Positions 1 to 9,662 are shown, counted from the stretch's first letter. The stretch: 64,000 nt of DNA from an uncultured Opitutia bacterium (GCA_903896015.1 CAITWF010000108.1:1-64000); one strand, 5' to 3'. Notes: generated by a model not told the origin, from the letters alone. A program made the numbers and translations.

Positions 1-189
1 GGACAGCATGCGTGACCGCCAGCCCCGAAACTCCGCCGTCCGACCAAAAATCCTGCATCGTCTTTTGCCCTTCCGCCGCGCTCTTCCCTCGGGAAAAGCC
101 GCATCGCACCCTTATGCAGTCGCTCTATGGGATGCTACTGATCTGCGTTTTAATTGAAACGCCGACGTGCGGTGGGCGTCGAACTGACA
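1..189. other. left-edge stretch with no recognised gene
   Basis: Open frames here are short and have no recognisable protein features. The first credible gene starts at 190. The stretch probably holds the end of an upstream intergenic region and the promoter of the DUF481-type gene, but I see no convincing -35/-10 pair. Confidence 0.4.
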
Positions 190-1254
190 ATGCTGGAAAT
201 AATGCGCATGCGGCTTGTCTGGGTTGGATTGATCCTGGTTTGGGGTGGGAGCGCGCGGGCGGCGGATGCCACCGCGGGCTCCGTGAGCCTCCGTGACGTG
301 CTCGTCTACAAGGACGGAGACCGCGTGCAGGGACAACTGATCACGCGCACCGGGGATGCGATTGTCTTCAAAGCTGATCGGTTTGGCGAACTGCGCGTGC
401 CAGCAGACCAGGCGGATGTGACGCTCGCGCCGAACCCGCGGACCGCCGCCCCGTCCGCCGTGGCCGGCGCTGCCCCCACCAAGCCGGCCGCGCCCGCCGC
501 AGTGGCGCCGGAGGAGCGCGAGGACGAGGAGCACGCGGTGGGCTGGGAGCGATTCTCTCCGTCGAAATTGACGGCCGATGTCCGGAGATTCTTCGGCCCG
601 TGGCATGGCCGCATCGCGGTCTCCACGGAGACCGTGACCGACACGGCGCGACGTAGCGACGATTCGTTCGACTTGAAACTGCAGCGCAAGTGGACGCAGG
701 ACGACGTGCTCATCACGGCTCACTACGACTATGCAGTGGCCAGCGAGATTAAGACCACGGATTTGCTGCGCGCCACGGGTTCGTGGCGCCACGACTTCAA
801 CCGGCTGGAGTTTGTGCAGTATCGGCCGACGCTGGAGTGGAACCGCGCCGGCATCCTCAATGGCGTGCGGGATGACTACGTCGTGCTCCAGCAGTCAATC
901 GGGGTGGGCTTTAATGTGGTGACCCGGCCGGGCCGCGCGCTGCGCGTCGGCGTCTCGGAAAATCTCTTTGATGCGTGGAATTCGGCGCCGACGCCCAACC
1001 ACGTTTCCCATGGGGCTGCCTCGGCGTTCGAGGAGGTTGAGTGGACGCTGCCATGGCGGATGAAGCTCACGCAGCGGGGCGTGTGGTATCCGATTAAGGA
1101 CCAGCCGGACGGTTGGGAAAACCATCTGGAACTGAGCAAGAAACTCACCGAAACCCTCAGCATCTCCTCGCAGGAGGAAATCCGCCGCAACCTGCCGAAC
1201 GGTTCGGCCACGGACTTGACGCGGCTTAAGCTGCTGCTCGGGCTGGATTTTTGA
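190..1254 (+). CDS. DUF481-like outer-membrane beta-barrel protein
   Basis: A predicted exported protein of about 354 residues. A hydrophobic signal segment follows the start (MRMRLVWVGLILVWGG, then a cleavage-like ARAADA). A short region resembling the N-terminus of YdiY/DUF481 proteins follows ('VYKDGDRVQGQLI', 'IVFKADRFGELRV'), then an Ala/Pro linker. The second half is rich in alternating aromatic and polar residues ending in LLLGLDF, as expected for a barrel with a terminal aromatic. The frame stays open up to a TTG at 154, but ATG at 190, 202 or 208 gives a better signal peptide. The role is unknown; family members are described as salt-induced or as surface barrels. The family call is moderate. 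Confidence 0.65.
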   Translation: MLEIMRMRLVWVGLILVWGGSARAADATAGSVSLRDVLVYKDGDRVQGQLITRTGDAIVFKADRFGELRVPADQADVTLAPNPRTAAPSAVAGAAPTKPAAPAAVAPEEREDEEHAVGWERFSPSKLTADVRRFFGPWHGRIAVSTETVTDTARRSDDSFDLKLQRKWTQDDVLITAHYDYAVASEIKTTDLLRATGSWRHDFNRLEFVQYRPTLEWNRAGILNGVRDDYVVLQQSIGVGFNVVTRPGRALRVGVSENLFDAWNSAPTPNHVSHGAASAFEEVEWTLPWRMKLTQRGVWYPIKDQPDGWENHLELSKKLTETLSISSQEEIRRNLPNGSATDLTRLKLLLGLDF

Positions 1255-1281
1255 GCAGGCCTGGCGAATGTTGAGGTCCCC

Positions 1282-1575
1282 CTAGCCGTGCTCCAATTGC
1301 GCGCGGAGCGCGGCCACTTCGTTCTTCATCTGCCGGGTGAGGCGGCTTCCAATCAAGTAGACCGAGGCGGGGTTGACGCCGGTCTCGCGCGAAACTGCGG
1401 GCTCGCGTAACAACGTGATGTTCGAATACGTGCTCTTCATGCAGCAAGTGAAGACAGGGCTCGTCGGCATCATCGACCCGGAGGCGGCACCGAGCACGCA
1501 CACGACAATCTTCACGTCTGAATCTGCGGCGAGCCGATCACTGTCGGGTTGATGCGCCGCCGCCGCGTGCCGCAC
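1282..1575 (-). CDS. orphan short ORF, unrecognised
   Basis: This frame would start with GTG and give 97 residues. Its middle has a plausible hydrophobic strand (DVKIVVCVLGAASGS) and its end looks like a charged helix (LTRQMKNEVAALRAQLEHG). That reads more like protein than the surrounding frames do. I do not recognise a family. It could be the remnant of a longer gene, because the first 20 residues look like random translation. If it is not real, the stretch 1255-1612 contains no gene. Confidence 0.3.
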   Translation of the reverse strand: MRHAAAAHQPDSDRLAADSDVKIVVCVLGAASGSMMPTSPVFTCCMKSTYSNITLLREPAVSRETGVNPASVYLIGSRLTRQMKNEVAALRAQLEHG

Positions 1576-1612
1576 GAGTGCCAGTGGAAAATTCGCGCCG
1601 GCGCTTCGTCGA

Positions 1613-2626
1613 TCACGCCTCGCACTTCAGCACGTAGACCGCGCCCTTCTCCGAGCCGATCGCGAGAAGGGCGTCGTCAGGTGACCACGCGAGCTGCGTC
1701 GCGGCGACGGGCATCTTCACGGTGGCGCGGAGCGGCTTCGCGCGATCGACGCTCCAGAGTTGGACGACGCCGTCGGCGCTGCCGGTCGCGAGCACGCCAT
1801 GAGTGTTTTGAAATTTCACGGCGCAGATTGGCGCATCGTGAGGGAGCATCACGGGCTCGCGGCCCTCGGGTCCGTCGCCGCTGCAATCCCACACGCAGCC
1901 GTCGCGGCCGCCGCTCGTCGCGAGCCAGCGCGAGGTTTGATCGAAGCAGAGAAATTTCACCTTCCCTTCGTAGCCGCTCATGTGGAGCTCGATGTCTTTT
2001 TCCGGGATCCAGAGGTGCACGCTCGGATCCTGGTTGCCGGAGACAAGCCACCGACTGTCGGGCGACCAGACGAGGGCGTGGATGCCGTTGGCGTAGGGGA
2101 ATTCTTTCTGCGCGAGGAAATCATCCGCGTCCCAGAGCGTCACGCCGCCGTAGCACGCCGCGGCGACGCAGCCGCCGGCAGGATCCCAGGCGAGGGCGGT
2201 GATCGTTTTCGCGGCGTCTTTGAACGTGTGAGCGAGCGCGCCGTCGGGTTTGAGGAAAACTAGTTTGCGTCCCGCCGACGCGGCGAGGAGCGGTGCGGAG
2301 CTTTTCTGCGGCCGCCACGCGACATGCTCGACCCATGCGTTGCCGAGTGGCGCGGTGGCGGTGTGCTGGCCCGCGGCGATGTCCCAGAATTTCACGGCGC
2401 CATCCTGTCCGCCCGTGGCGAGTGCGCCTCCGGTGGGCGACCACGCGAGGCAGTTCGTGCCGTTGTCGTGGCCGGGCAGAGTGTGCAGCCGCGCGCCATT
2501 GCCGGCCGCGAACAGCGACACGGGACCCGCGGCGCTGGCGGCGGCGAGCGTCCCGCCGTCGGGTGACCAAGCGAGATCGATCGCGTAGTCGTCGAGTTGG
2601 GCGGCCCAGTGTTTGGTGAGTTGCAT
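1613..2626 (-). CDS. WD40-repeat beta-propeller protein
   Basis: A 337-residue protein made almost entirely of WD40 repeats. I count about seven or eight blades, each with a 'WSPDG..LA' strand and most ending in W-D or an equivalent, for example VKFWDI, VTLWDA, VHLWIP and VQLWSV. There is no signal peptide or catalytic domain, so it is probably a cytoplasmic protein-interaction scaffold. The start at 2626 (MQLTKHWAAQL) was chosen because the extra upstream residues do not resemble a propeller. The gene is divergent from the DNA glycosylase, with 92 bp between starts. The partner is unknown. Confidence 0.85.
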   Translation of the reverse strand: MQLTKHWAAQLDDYAIDLAWSPDGGTLAAASAAGPVSLFAAGNGARLHTLPGHDNGTNCLAWSPTGGALATGGQDGAVKFWDIAAGQHTATAPLGNAWVEHVAWRPQKSSAPLLAASAGRKLVFLKPDGALAHTFKDAAKTITALAWDPAGGCVAAACYGGVTLWDADDFLAQKEFPYANGIHALVWSPDSRWLVSGNQDPSVHLWIPEKDIELHMSGYEGKVKFLCFDQTSRWLATSGGRDGCVWDCSGDGPEGREPVMLPHDAPICAVKFQNTHGVLATGSADGVVQLWSVDRAKPLRATVKMPVAATQLAWSPDDALLAIGSEKGAVYVLKCEA

Positions 2627-2718
2627 TGGCGGAGCGCAAAGACGCGAAGATGTGCGGAAACGCCAAGCGAAAATTTCTGGGCTTTGCGCCTCGTCAGCTA
2701 TTCGCTTCAACTGAACGC

Positions 2719-3630
2719 ATGCCCGAGCTGCCCGACATCACGGTTTACCTCGAAGCGCTGGAGGCGCGCGTGGTCGGGCAGGTGCTGGAAAAAATTCGGC
2801 TCGAAAATATTTTTGTTCTGCGCACCGCGCTTCCGCCAATCGATTCGCTGCACGACAAGCGTGTCGTCGCGCTGCGGCGGATTGGAAAGCGGTTCGCGTT
2901 TGGCTTCGAGGGCGACCGCTGGCTCGTGCTGCACCTCATGATTGCGGGGCGGCTCCAGTGGGTCGAAGCGGACACGAAACCGAAGAAGGTGAACTCCCTT
3001 GCGCATTTCTTTTTTCCGAACGGCACGCTGACACTGACTGAGGCCGGCACGAAGCGACGCGCGTCGTTGCACGTGCTCGACGGCGAAGTGGCTTTGCGCG
3101 CCCACGATCGCGGCGGGATCGACGTGTTCGCCTGCACGACGGAGGAATTCGGCGCCGCGCTCACGCGGGAGAACCACACGGTGAAGCGATCGCTCACCGA
3201 CCCGCACCTTTTTAGCGGGATCGGGAACGCCTACTCGGACGAGATTCTATACGCGGCGAAGCTTTCGCCCGTCACACTCACACAGCGATTGTCCGCCGCG
3301 GAGATCGCCCGGTTGCACGACGCGGTGCGCACGGTGTTGCGCGCCTGGACGGAACGACTGCGCACGGAAGCCGGTGGGAAGTTTCCGACGAAGGTGACGG
3401 CGTTTCACACGGAGATGGCGGTGCACGGTAAATTCGGGCAGCCGTGCCTCATGTGCGGCGCGACGGTGCAGCGGATTCGCTACGCGGAAAACGAGGTGAA
3501 CTACTGCCCGCGCTGCCAGACGGGCGGAAAGATACTGGCCGATCGATCGCTGTCGCGGCTACTCAAGGGCGACTGGCCGCGCTCGATCGATGAAGCCGAG
3601 GAGCGCGAGAGGTCACGGGCTGCGCAGTGA
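2719..3630 (+). CDS. Fpg/Nei-family DNA glycosylase (formamidopyrimidine-DNA glycosylase-like)
   Basis: A 303-residue base-excision repair enzyme that would remove oxidised bases and cleave the strand by beta-elimination. The start at ATG 2719 gives the required N-terminus M-P-E-L-P, whose proline is the catalytic Schiff-base nucleophile after Met removal and whose glutamate assists. A helix-two-turn-helix region is recognisable (HLFSGIGNAYSDEILY). The C-terminal zinc finger is complete: CLMC, 16 residues, then CPRC. The QTGGKILADRSLSRLL tail does not look like the usual Fpg ending, so substrate preference (Fpg-like or Nei-like) is open. The 3' end overlaps the convergent ThuA gene by 18 bp. 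Confidence 0.9.
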   Translation: MPELPDITVYLEALEARVVGQVLEKIRLENIFVLRTALPPIDSLHDKRVVALRRIGKRFAFGFEGDRWLVLHLMIAGRLQWVEADTKPKKVNSLAHFFFPNGTLTLTEAGTKRRASLHVLDGEVALRAHDRGGIDVFACTTEEFGAALTRENHTVKRSLTDPHLFSGIGNAYSDEILYAAKLSPVTLTQRLSAAEIARLHDAVRTVLRAWTERLRTEAGGKFPTKVTAFHTEMAVHGKFGQPCLMCGATVQRIRYAENEVNYCPRCQTGGKILADRSLSRLLKGDWPRSIDEAEERERSRAAQ

Positions 3631-4545
3631 AATTTTATCCGCCGTCGGAAAATCGGCGGGAATCTTCTGCGTGACGTCGCCGGTCGCGGCCCACTCGGTG
3701 CCGCGTTGGAGCATGGTGATGAAGCCGGCGCACAGGAGCGGTTGAAACGGCGGCACGCTCTTCGGGCCTACGTGGCCGAGCGTCAGGTGAAACACCCGGC
3801 CTTTGCCGAAGTTGACGACCATGATCATCGGTTCGTGTTCGCCGCTGGCCGTCGGATATTTCGTTTTGTCGGCAAGTGCGGTTGCAAGAACGGTCACGTT
3901 TTTCGCTGGGCCGCGGAGTTGGCTGTAAATTTCGTCCATCGGGTGCAGCCACGACGCCGGCAGACCGCGCATGATCGGGTGATCGGGCGTGCGGGTGACG
4001 ACGAGGAAATCGTGCGGCGCGGGGTGGCCGTAGCCGCCGGGCGTGGCGTCGGTCACGGTATGGCCGTCACGCCACCGGATTTTCAGGCCGTCAGTGGGTT
4101 TGCGGGCGTTGACGCCCCCGGTGGGCGTCATGCCCCAGCCGCCGATGCCGATCATTTCGTTGAACTCCGGCCAATTTGGAAACGCGTTGTCGGCGGCGTG
4201 GATAGTGACGAGGCCGCCGCCGCCCTTCATATAATCGACGAATGCCGCCTTCGTCGCGGCTGGCCAATCCATCGTCTCGTAGTCCATCACGACCGCGGTG
4301 TAATCGGAAAACCTGGGTTGAAAATCGGACGTCTCCACGCCCTTCGCGGGCGCGGTGACCACGTCGATTGCAAAGAGCCCGGTCTGCCCCAGGTAGGTTT
4401 TCACGAGTGGACTGCTCTTCCTCCAATCGTGATAACGGTTGGATTCGCCGGTGAGCAGCAGGATGCGCAGGGGTGCGGCGGTGAGTGCGCCGGCGGTGAA
4501 CATCGTGAGCGCGGCGATCGAAACAAGGCGGGCGAAAGCAATCAT
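3613..4545 (-). CDS. secreted ThuA-domain protein
   Basis: A 310-residue ThuA-like protein with a glutamine-amidotransferase-like fold. It has a signal peptide (ALTMFTAGALTAAP), then the typical start LRILLLTGESNRYHDW. Other family motifs are 'VVMDYETMDWP', 'YMKGGGGLVTIHAADNAF' and a C-terminal 'FGKGRVFHLTLGH'. ThuA proteins are linked to disaccharide utilisation and, in this phylum, often sit with Gfo/Idh/MocA oxidoreductases. Here one lies divergently next door (176 bp between starts), which suggests joint periplasmic carbohydrate modification by 3-keto chemistry. The substrate cannot be read from the sequence. It overlaps the glycosylase gene tail to tail. Confidence 0.85.
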   Translation of the reverse strand: MIAFARLVSIAALTMFTAGALTAAPLRILLLTGESNRYHDWRKSSPLVKTYLGQTGLFAIDVVTAPAKGVETSDFQPRFSDYTAVVMDYETMDWPAATKAAFVDYMKGGGGLVTIHAADNAFPNWPEFNEMIGIGGWGMTPTGGVNARKPTDGLKIRWRDGHTVTDATPGGYGHPAPHDFLVVTRTPDHPIMRGLPASWLHPMDEIYSQLRGPAKNVTVLATALADKTKYPTASGEHEPMIMVVNFGKGRVFHLTLGHVGPKSVPPFQPLLCAGFITMLQRGTEWAATGDVTQKIPADFPTADKISLRSP

Positions 4546-4721
4546 GGCGGGGTGGGGAGGATGCGATACGATGCGCGACCTATTCGCATGGCGGCAAGCG
4601 CGCGCTGCAACGTGACCAAAAATGTTGTCTTTTCTCCGGCGGGATTTCTTCGCACGCTGCGAAACCCCTTGAGTCGCGCGAACGTCTCGCGTGCTGGTCC
4701 CAGCTCCTAGCCTTTCACCCC

Positions 4722-6179
4722 ATGTCGAAAAATAACGTTGTCACCCTAAATCGTCGCGAGTTTCTCGCGTTCACTGCCGTCGCCGCCGCCATGCTTGGTC
4801 TGCCGGGCTGCGCGAATCTCCAAACCAATCCTCGCAAGCCGCGCCCAATCGCGGCCGGCGCCAAAATCCGTATCGCGCAGATCGGCTGCGGCGGAAAGGG
4901 GTTCTCCGACATCATGGCGCACAAGGACGAGGAAGTCGTCGCGCTGTGCGACATCGACTGGGTGGGCAAACCCGGCACCACACGCGACAAGGAAGGTAAA
5001 CAGGTTCCGGCGCCGTCGAACGTGCAGAAGCTGATGACTGAGTTTCCGAACGCGAAGCGCTATACCGATTTTAGAAAAATGCTGATCGAGATGGACGATC
5101 AGATCGATGCGGTCGGCGTCGCGACGCCGGATCACATGCATTTTCTCCCGGCCTACATGGCGATCATGATGGGCAAGCATGTCTACGTGCAGAAGCCGCT
5201 CACCCAAACGGTCGGCGAAGCGCGCGAACTACTCCGCCTCGCGCGGCTCAACGGCGTCTGCACGCAGATGGGCAACCAGGGCCATGCCGGCGAGGGCATC
5301 CGCCTCGTCCGCGAGTGGTTCGAGGCCGGTCTGCTCGGCGACGTGAGCGAAGCCCTCATTTGGACGAACCGTCCCGCGACCACGCGCTCGGTTGTCTGGC
5401 CGCAGGGCATCGAGCAGTGGCCCGCGGCCGATCCGGTGCCGAGCAACGTGAACTTCGACTGCTTCCTCGGCCGCGCGCAGGACCGCCCGTTTAGCACCAA
5501 GATTCACCCATTCAACTGGCGCGGTTATTTCGACTACGGCTGCGGTGCGCTGGGTGACATGGCGTGTCACTTGATGGATGCCGCTTTTTGGGGTCTGAAA
5601 CTCGGCGCGCCGGAAAGCGTCGAGGCCACGAAGATCGAGGGCCTGACATCGATCTCGTTTCCGAAGCACGCGATCGTGCAGTTTAACTTTCCGCAGCGCG
5701 GCAACCTGCCGCCCGTGAAACTCACCTGGCACGAAGGCGGCGAGAAGCCGGCAAAGCCCGCGCTGCTCGAGGCGAACCGCGAACTCGCGCAGGGAGGCCA
5801 GCTCATCGTCGGCAGCAAGGGAACCGTCTATGACGGCAACGACTACTGCAACAGTCCGCGCTTCATCCCGGAATCCTTCCACAAGCAGCTCGTCGAAGGT
5901 GGCATGCTCCCGCCGAAGAAATTCGCCCGACCCGATCCGATCGGCAATCCGCATAAGGAATGGACGCAGGCGATTCGCGCCGGCGATCCGAGCCACGCCG
6001 GATCGAACTTCGAATACTCGGTGCCGTTCTCCGAAATGGTGTGCCTCGGCAGTGTCGCGATCCGCGTGGGTAAGAAGTTCACATGGGATGCGGCCGCGCT
6101 GCGCACCAACCTGCCGGAGGCCGACGCGCTGCTCTATCCGAAATATCGCAAAGGCTGGTCGCCGCGCGAAATCGCCTGA
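4722..6179 (+). CDS. Tat-exported Gfo/Idh/MocA-family oxidoreductase
   Basis: A 485-residue NAD(P)-dependent sugar oxidoreductase. The N-terminus has a twin-arginine signal (NRREFLAFTAVAAAMLGLPGC) whose Cys could also be lipidated. The Rossmann start is IAQIGCGGKG, followed by 'VVALCDIDW'. The conserved catalytic-lysine motif reads VYVQKPLTQTV, with Q in place of the more common E before KP, as in several exported members. A C-terminal 'GCGALGDMACHLMDAAFWGL' segment carries the metal/substrate-side His typical of this exported subgroup. It probably works on a glycoside or uronate together with the divergent ThuA protein. Confidence 0.9.
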   Translation: MSKNNVVTLNRREFLAFTAVAAAMLGLPGCANLQTNPRKPRPIAAGAKIRIAQIGCGGKGFSDIMAHKDEEVVALCDIDWVGKPGTTRDKEGKQVPAPSNVQKLMTEFPNAKRYTDFRKMLIEMDDQIDAVGVATPDHMHFLPAYMAIMMGKHVYVQKPLTQTVGEARELLRLARLNGVCTQMGNQGHAGEGIRLVREWFEAGLLGDVSEALIWTNRPATTRSVVWPQGIEQWPAADPVPSNVNFDCFLGRAQDRPFSTKIHPFNWRGYFDYGCGALGDMACHLMDAAFWGLKLGAPESVEATKIEGLTSISFPKHAIVQFNFPQRGNLPPVKLTWHEGGEKPAKPALLEANRELAQGGQLIVGSKGTVYDGNDYCNSPRFIPESFHKQLVEGGMLPPKKFARPDPIGNPHKEWTQAIRAGDPSHAGSNFEYSVPFSEMVCLGSVAIRVGKKFTWDAAALRTNLPEADALLYPKYRKGWSPREIA

Positions 6180-6204
6180 GTCCGGCGCAAGCGCGCTCTT
6201 TTCG

Positions 6205-6243
6205 CCCGGCGACTACGCAGCGCGTTCGCCGGGTTTTTCTTTT
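6205..6243 (+). terminator. Rho-independent terminator after the Gfo/Idh/MocA gene
   Basis: An 8-bp perfect inverted repeat (CCCGGCGA / TCGCCGGG) at 6205-6212 and 6226-6233, with a 13-nt loop, followed at once by TTTTTCTTTT. It lies 25 bp after the stop codon. Confidence 0.75.
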
Positions 6244-6330
6244 CCGGGCAGCGCTGCGTGTTTTTACGCTCAACCGCGCGGCGGTCGCGCCGATAGAGCG
6301 AGGAGCTGTTTCGTTTTATCCCGGCCCGCC

Positions 6331-6873
6331 ATGACGACCCTTCATATTCGTTCCCAATCTGTCACGCTCCTGCTGCTGCTGATCGCTGGCCTCGTGATCG
6401 CGGGCTCGGCGTGGACCATGGAGGTGAAAGCCGGCCGCGGCCTGCGGCTCGTCATCGTCGACTCGCGTAAACCTTCGCCGACGCGCGACGCGCTCCACCG
6501 TGCGTGCGTCGCGACGCTCTCGGAAGCTGCGACCAAACGCGCCGGCAGCCCAATCGAAATTTCCGCGCACGACGTGGTCGCGACTGACGCGCGCTCTCGG
6601 CTCAACGACGGCGCATGCGACGCCGTGCTCATCCTCGGCGACGATCGCCCCGTGGTGCTGCGCCGCATTGATGCCCTCACGCTCTGCGGAGAACTCGATC
6701 CCGAGGCCGGTGCGCGCCCCGCCTTCCTGATCGTCGGCAAGGATGATGCGGCGATGCGCGACCTGTTGTCGGTCGCGTTTGCGAACCTCCTCGCCGATCC
6801 GGCTGCGCTCAAAGCGATCGCCGCCGCCGAGCGCGACGGCGGCGCGATGAAAGTCGCGGCGCTGACGCCGTGA
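6331..6873 (+). CDS. hypothetical single-pass or exported protein
   Basis: A 180-residue protein starting at ATG 6331. An N-terminal hydrophobic helix (VTLLLLLIAGLVIAGSAW) would anchor or export it. The rest alternates beta and alpha in a way that resembles one lobe of a periplasmic solute-binding fold ('LRLVIVDSRKPSP', 'CDAVLILGDDRPVVLRRIDAL', 'PAFLIVGKDDAAMRDLL'). I do not recognise a named family. It follows a terminator and ends 4 bp before the convergent COG0523 gene, so it is probably transcribed alone. Confidence 0.6.
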   Translation: MTTLHIRSQSVTLLLLLIAGLVIAGSAWTMEVKAGRGLRLVIVDSRKPSPTRDALHRACVATLSEAATKRAGSPIEISAHDVVATDARSRLNDGACDAVLILGDDRPVVLRRIDALTLCGELDPEAGARPAFLIVGKDDAAMRDLLSVAFANLLADPAALKAIAAAERDGGAMKVAALTP

Positions 6874-6877
6874 CGCG

Positions 6878-8275
6878 TTAGGCGAGGCAGGCCTTGAAGG
6901 CCTCGGTGAGCTTTGTGCGCTCGAGGTTCTTGCCGATGAAGACGAGCGTATTGGTGCGCGTTTCTCCGGCCTTCCACTCGCGATCGAACTTGGCGTCAAA
7001 CAGCATGTGCACGCCTTGGAAAACGAGGCGCTTGTTGGTGCCCTTCACGGCGAGCACGCCTTTCATCCGGTAGATGTCGCCGCCTTTCGTGCGGAGGAGT
7101 TCGCTGATCCAGTCGTTGAGCTTCTTGCCGTCGAGATCGCCGGGCGTGCTGATGCCGACGCTCGTGACGGCATCGTTGTGGGTGTGCGCGGCGTGGTAGT
7201 CGCGCTGCCAGCCGGGCTTCGCGATTTCGCCCATTACGTGAATGTGCAGCGGATCATGGCCGCAGGATTCGAAGACGAGATAGAAACCGGGCGCGTCGAG
7301 CTTGAGTTTGAATTTGCCTTTGCCGTCGGCGAGGAGCAGGCGGTGGAGCGTCGCACCGGGCGCGATCTTATCGCCGTCTTTGGTGTTTGATTCCCAGTCG
7401 GCAAACACGTGCACGGCCGCCTCGGTCGCGGCGGTGAGATCGTTTTCGTCGAGTGATTTCACCGGCATCACGACGACGTCGAGTTCGTTCGGATTACCGT
7501 GGTGATGGTGTTCGTGCCCTTCGTGATCATGGCCGTGATCGTGGCCTTCGTGACTGTGATCGTGATCGCAGTGGCCGATGACCAGTTCGTGCGTGCCGGT
7601 GGGGAGAGCATAGGCGCCGGCCCACTCGAAGGGATACTCCGGCTCCATGAACTGCGGATCGAGCTCGGTGGCGCGCGAGAGGTTGAAGCCGCCGACGTCG
7701 AGCACGGCGTCGAGGTTCACGTCGCAGTTGTTGGTGCGATAAATTTTAGCGACGGCGTTGATGCGCTTGATGCGGGCCTCAAGCGCGTCGAGCTCAGCCG
7801 GCGTGACGAGATCGATTTTGTTGAGGAGAATCACGTCCGCAAACGCGAGCTGCTTGACGGATTCGTCCTCGGTGTCGAGATGCTGGAGCACGTGCTTCGC
7901 GTCGGCGACGGTGACGATCGCGTCGAGCTTGAAGGCGTTTTTCATCTCGTCGTCGGTGAAAAACGTCTGCGCGACCGGCGCGGGGTTGGCGAGTCCGGTG
8001 GTCTCGATGAGGATGCCGTCGAGCTGGTCCTTGCGCTTGAGGAGGCGGCCGAGGATGCGGATGAGATCGCCGCGCACACTGCAGCAGATGCAGCCGTTGT
8101 TCATCTCGAAGAGTTCCTCTTCGCTCTGAATGACGAGCTGGTTGTCCACGCCGACCTCGCCGAACTCATTTTCGATCACGGCGAGTTTCTTGCCGTGATT
8201 TTCGGAGAGGATGCGGTTGAGGAGAGTGGTCTTGCCGGCGCCGAGGAAGCCTGTGAGGACAGTGACGGGAATCAT
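6878..8275 (-). CDS. COG0523/CobW-family G3E GTPase with His-rich insertion
   Basis: A 465-residue metallochaperone-type GTPase, probably for zinc or another transition metal. The P-loop GFLGAGKTT is at residues 9-17, the family metal-binding motif CICC at 62-65 and the guanine-specificity LNKIDL at 151-156. The CobW C-terminal domain occupies about 370-465 ([20 protein letters not shown]). Unusually, about 150 residues lie between them (213-365): a very His/Asp-rich stretch (236-259) and a beta-rich segment with [19 protein letters not shown] and [11 protein letters not shown]. The start [10 protein letters not shown] at 8275 matches the family. No Zur-like operator was recognised. Confidence 0.92.
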   Translation of the reverse strand: MIPVTVLTGFLGAGKTTLLNRILSENHGKKLAVIENEFGEVGVDNQLVIQSEEELFEMNNGCICCSVRGDLIRILGRLLKRKDQLDGILIETTGLANPAPVAQTFFTDDEMKNAFKLDAIVTVADAKHVLQHLDTEDESVKQLAFADVILLNKIDLVTPAELDALEARIKRINAVAKIYRTNNCDVNLDAVLDVGGFNLSRATELDPQFMEPEYPFEWAGAYALPTGTHELVIGHCDHDHSHEGHDHGHDHEGHEHHHHGNPNELDVVVMPVKSLDENDLTAATEAAVHVFADWESNTKDGDKIAPGATLHRLLLADGKGKFKLKLDAPGFYLVFESCGHDPLHIHVMGEIAKPGWQRDYHAAHTHNDAVTSVGISTPGDLDGKKLNDWISELLRTKGGDIYRMKGVLAVKGTNKRLVFQGVHMLFDAKFDREWKAGETRTNTLVFIGKNLERTKLTEAFKACLA

Positions 8276-8351
8276 CAGATTTTCGATTGTGGATTGCGGA
8301 TTTTCGATTGGGTCCAAGGTGCAGGCCGCGGTGCGAATGGCAAACCGGCGT

Positions 8352-9662
8352 TCATTCTTGGGCGAGGTCGAGCCGGAGATTTTTTTGGATCTGCGTCTGC
8401 CACACTTCGGGCACTTGGGCCGGTTGGGCGAACTCGGGCCAGCGCGCGACGGCGGCGGTCACCTCGTCGAGTATCGTCTCGGCGCGGCCGCGCTTCATGA
8501 GGGCGGTTTTTCCGCAGGCGACGAAATCGGCGACGGTGATGCCGTCGCTTTTGCCGTTGAGGGTCATCTGGTGGCGGTGGGTCCAGGCGCCGGCTGGGTT
8601 GTAGCTGTAGGCGAGATCGAAGGCGGGCGAGAGGGTCCAGTGGCCGGCTTTGTCCATCAGGAAGGCGATATTCTTCACGTGGTCGTCCTGGTTGCGGGCG
8701 ACGATGTTGAACGCCATGCGGCGAAACTGTTCCTCGACGGCCTCCATCGGAAGCTGGAGCTGGCGGATCGCGAGGAGCGCCTGTTCGTAGGCGTAGACGC
8801 GGGCTTGGTTGAAATCGTAGTGCGCGAGTGCGCAGAGCGACTGCATGTGCAGTTTTTCGCCGCCGTCGCGGCGGTCGAAACGGCGCGTCATGAAATGGCG
8901 GCGGCCGTTTTCCTCGAGGAGGCGGCACTCGCTCATCGTGATCCCGGCCGCGCGGGCCATGAGATAGTAGGCGTATTCGATCGCGCCGTAGCCCTTGGGG
9001 TCGGCGAGCTCGTGATCTTTGTTTTCGGTGACGCCGTCAAATTTCAGCAGCCAGTAGCCGAAACCGGGGCTGGCGGCGACCTGGCCCGAGCGCACCTCGT
9101 TGGTCGTCGGATTCCACGCGATCACGGCTTTGGCGCGGGCGCCGCCGGCGGAGGTGCCAACCCGCAGGATGTCGTTAAGCGCGTCCTTGTGTCCGGGATC
9201 GGCGAGGGTGGCGTTGAGTCCGGCGCGCTGGCTCAACACTTCCGAAGCGAGCGAGACGAGGGCGTCGATTTCAATCTTCTGCGCGGTGCGGGCACGCGGA
9301 CCGAGCACGGGCAGAAACTCCAGCGCGCCCATGCCGCGGGTGCCGGTGTAGCAGAGGCGCTCGACCGGATTGAAACTCTCGGGCGTGCGGCCTTGGGTCG
9401 CGAGCCACGCATCGATGAGGGCGTTGCCGAATTTATCGGGCAGGGAATCGGCGAGCAGGCCAGGCAGGCCGTGAAACGTGTTTCGCGGCAGCGCGGGAAA
9501 CGTGTAGACCCGATCGCTCAGCGGCATCGTGAGTGGAGAGACCTCGATTCCGCTTTGGGCAAACGCCGGCTCGTATTGGAACGAAGCGAAGTCTGCGCCG
9601 TCCTCGAGCGAGACGGCGCCGATGGTGCGGCCCCAGAGTCTGACTTCGGCGAGGGTACTCAT
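8352..9662 (-). CDS. HipA-family serine/threonine kinase toxin
   Basis: A 436-residue protein with HipA architecture: an N-terminal subdomain ([12 protein letters not shown]), a glycine-rich nucleotide-binding segment ([16 protein letters not shown]), the catalytic loop NQDDHVKN and a metal-binding [10 protein letters not shown]. In the family these kinases phosphorylate a translation component, for example an aminoacyl-tRNA synthetase, and cause dormancy. The key residues are present, so the kinase looks intact. The start codon follows the antitoxin stop directly (TAA then ATG), which implies translational coupling. The exact target cannot be inferred. Confidence 0.9.
   Translation of the reverse strand: MSTLAEVRLWGRTIGAVSLEDGADFASFQYEPAFAQSGIEVSPLTMPLSDRVYTFPALPRNTFHGLPGLLADSLPDKFGNALIDAWLATQGRTPESFNPVERLCYTGTRGMGALEFLPVLGPRARTAQKIEIDALVSLASEVLSQRAGLNATLADPGHKDALNDILRVGTSAGGARAKAVIAWNPTTNEVRSGQVAASPGFGYWLLKFDGVTENKDHELADPKGYGAIEYAYYLMARAAGITMSECRLLEENGRRHFMTRRFDRRDGGEKLHMQSLCALAHYDFNQARVYAYEQALLAIRQLQLPMEAVEEQFRRMAFNIVARNQDDHVKNIAFLMDKAGHWTLSPAFDLAYSYNPAGAWTHRHQMTLNGKSDGITVADFVACGKTALMKRGRAETILDEVTAAVARWPEFAQPAQVPEVWQTQIQKNLRLDLAQE

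Noticed and set aside
7495-7580. GTG/ATC-rich short repeats considered as a tandem DNA repeat or CRISPR-like unit
   Set aside because: They are the codons of the His/Asp-rich segment of the COG0523 GTPase; spacing is irregular and in frame.
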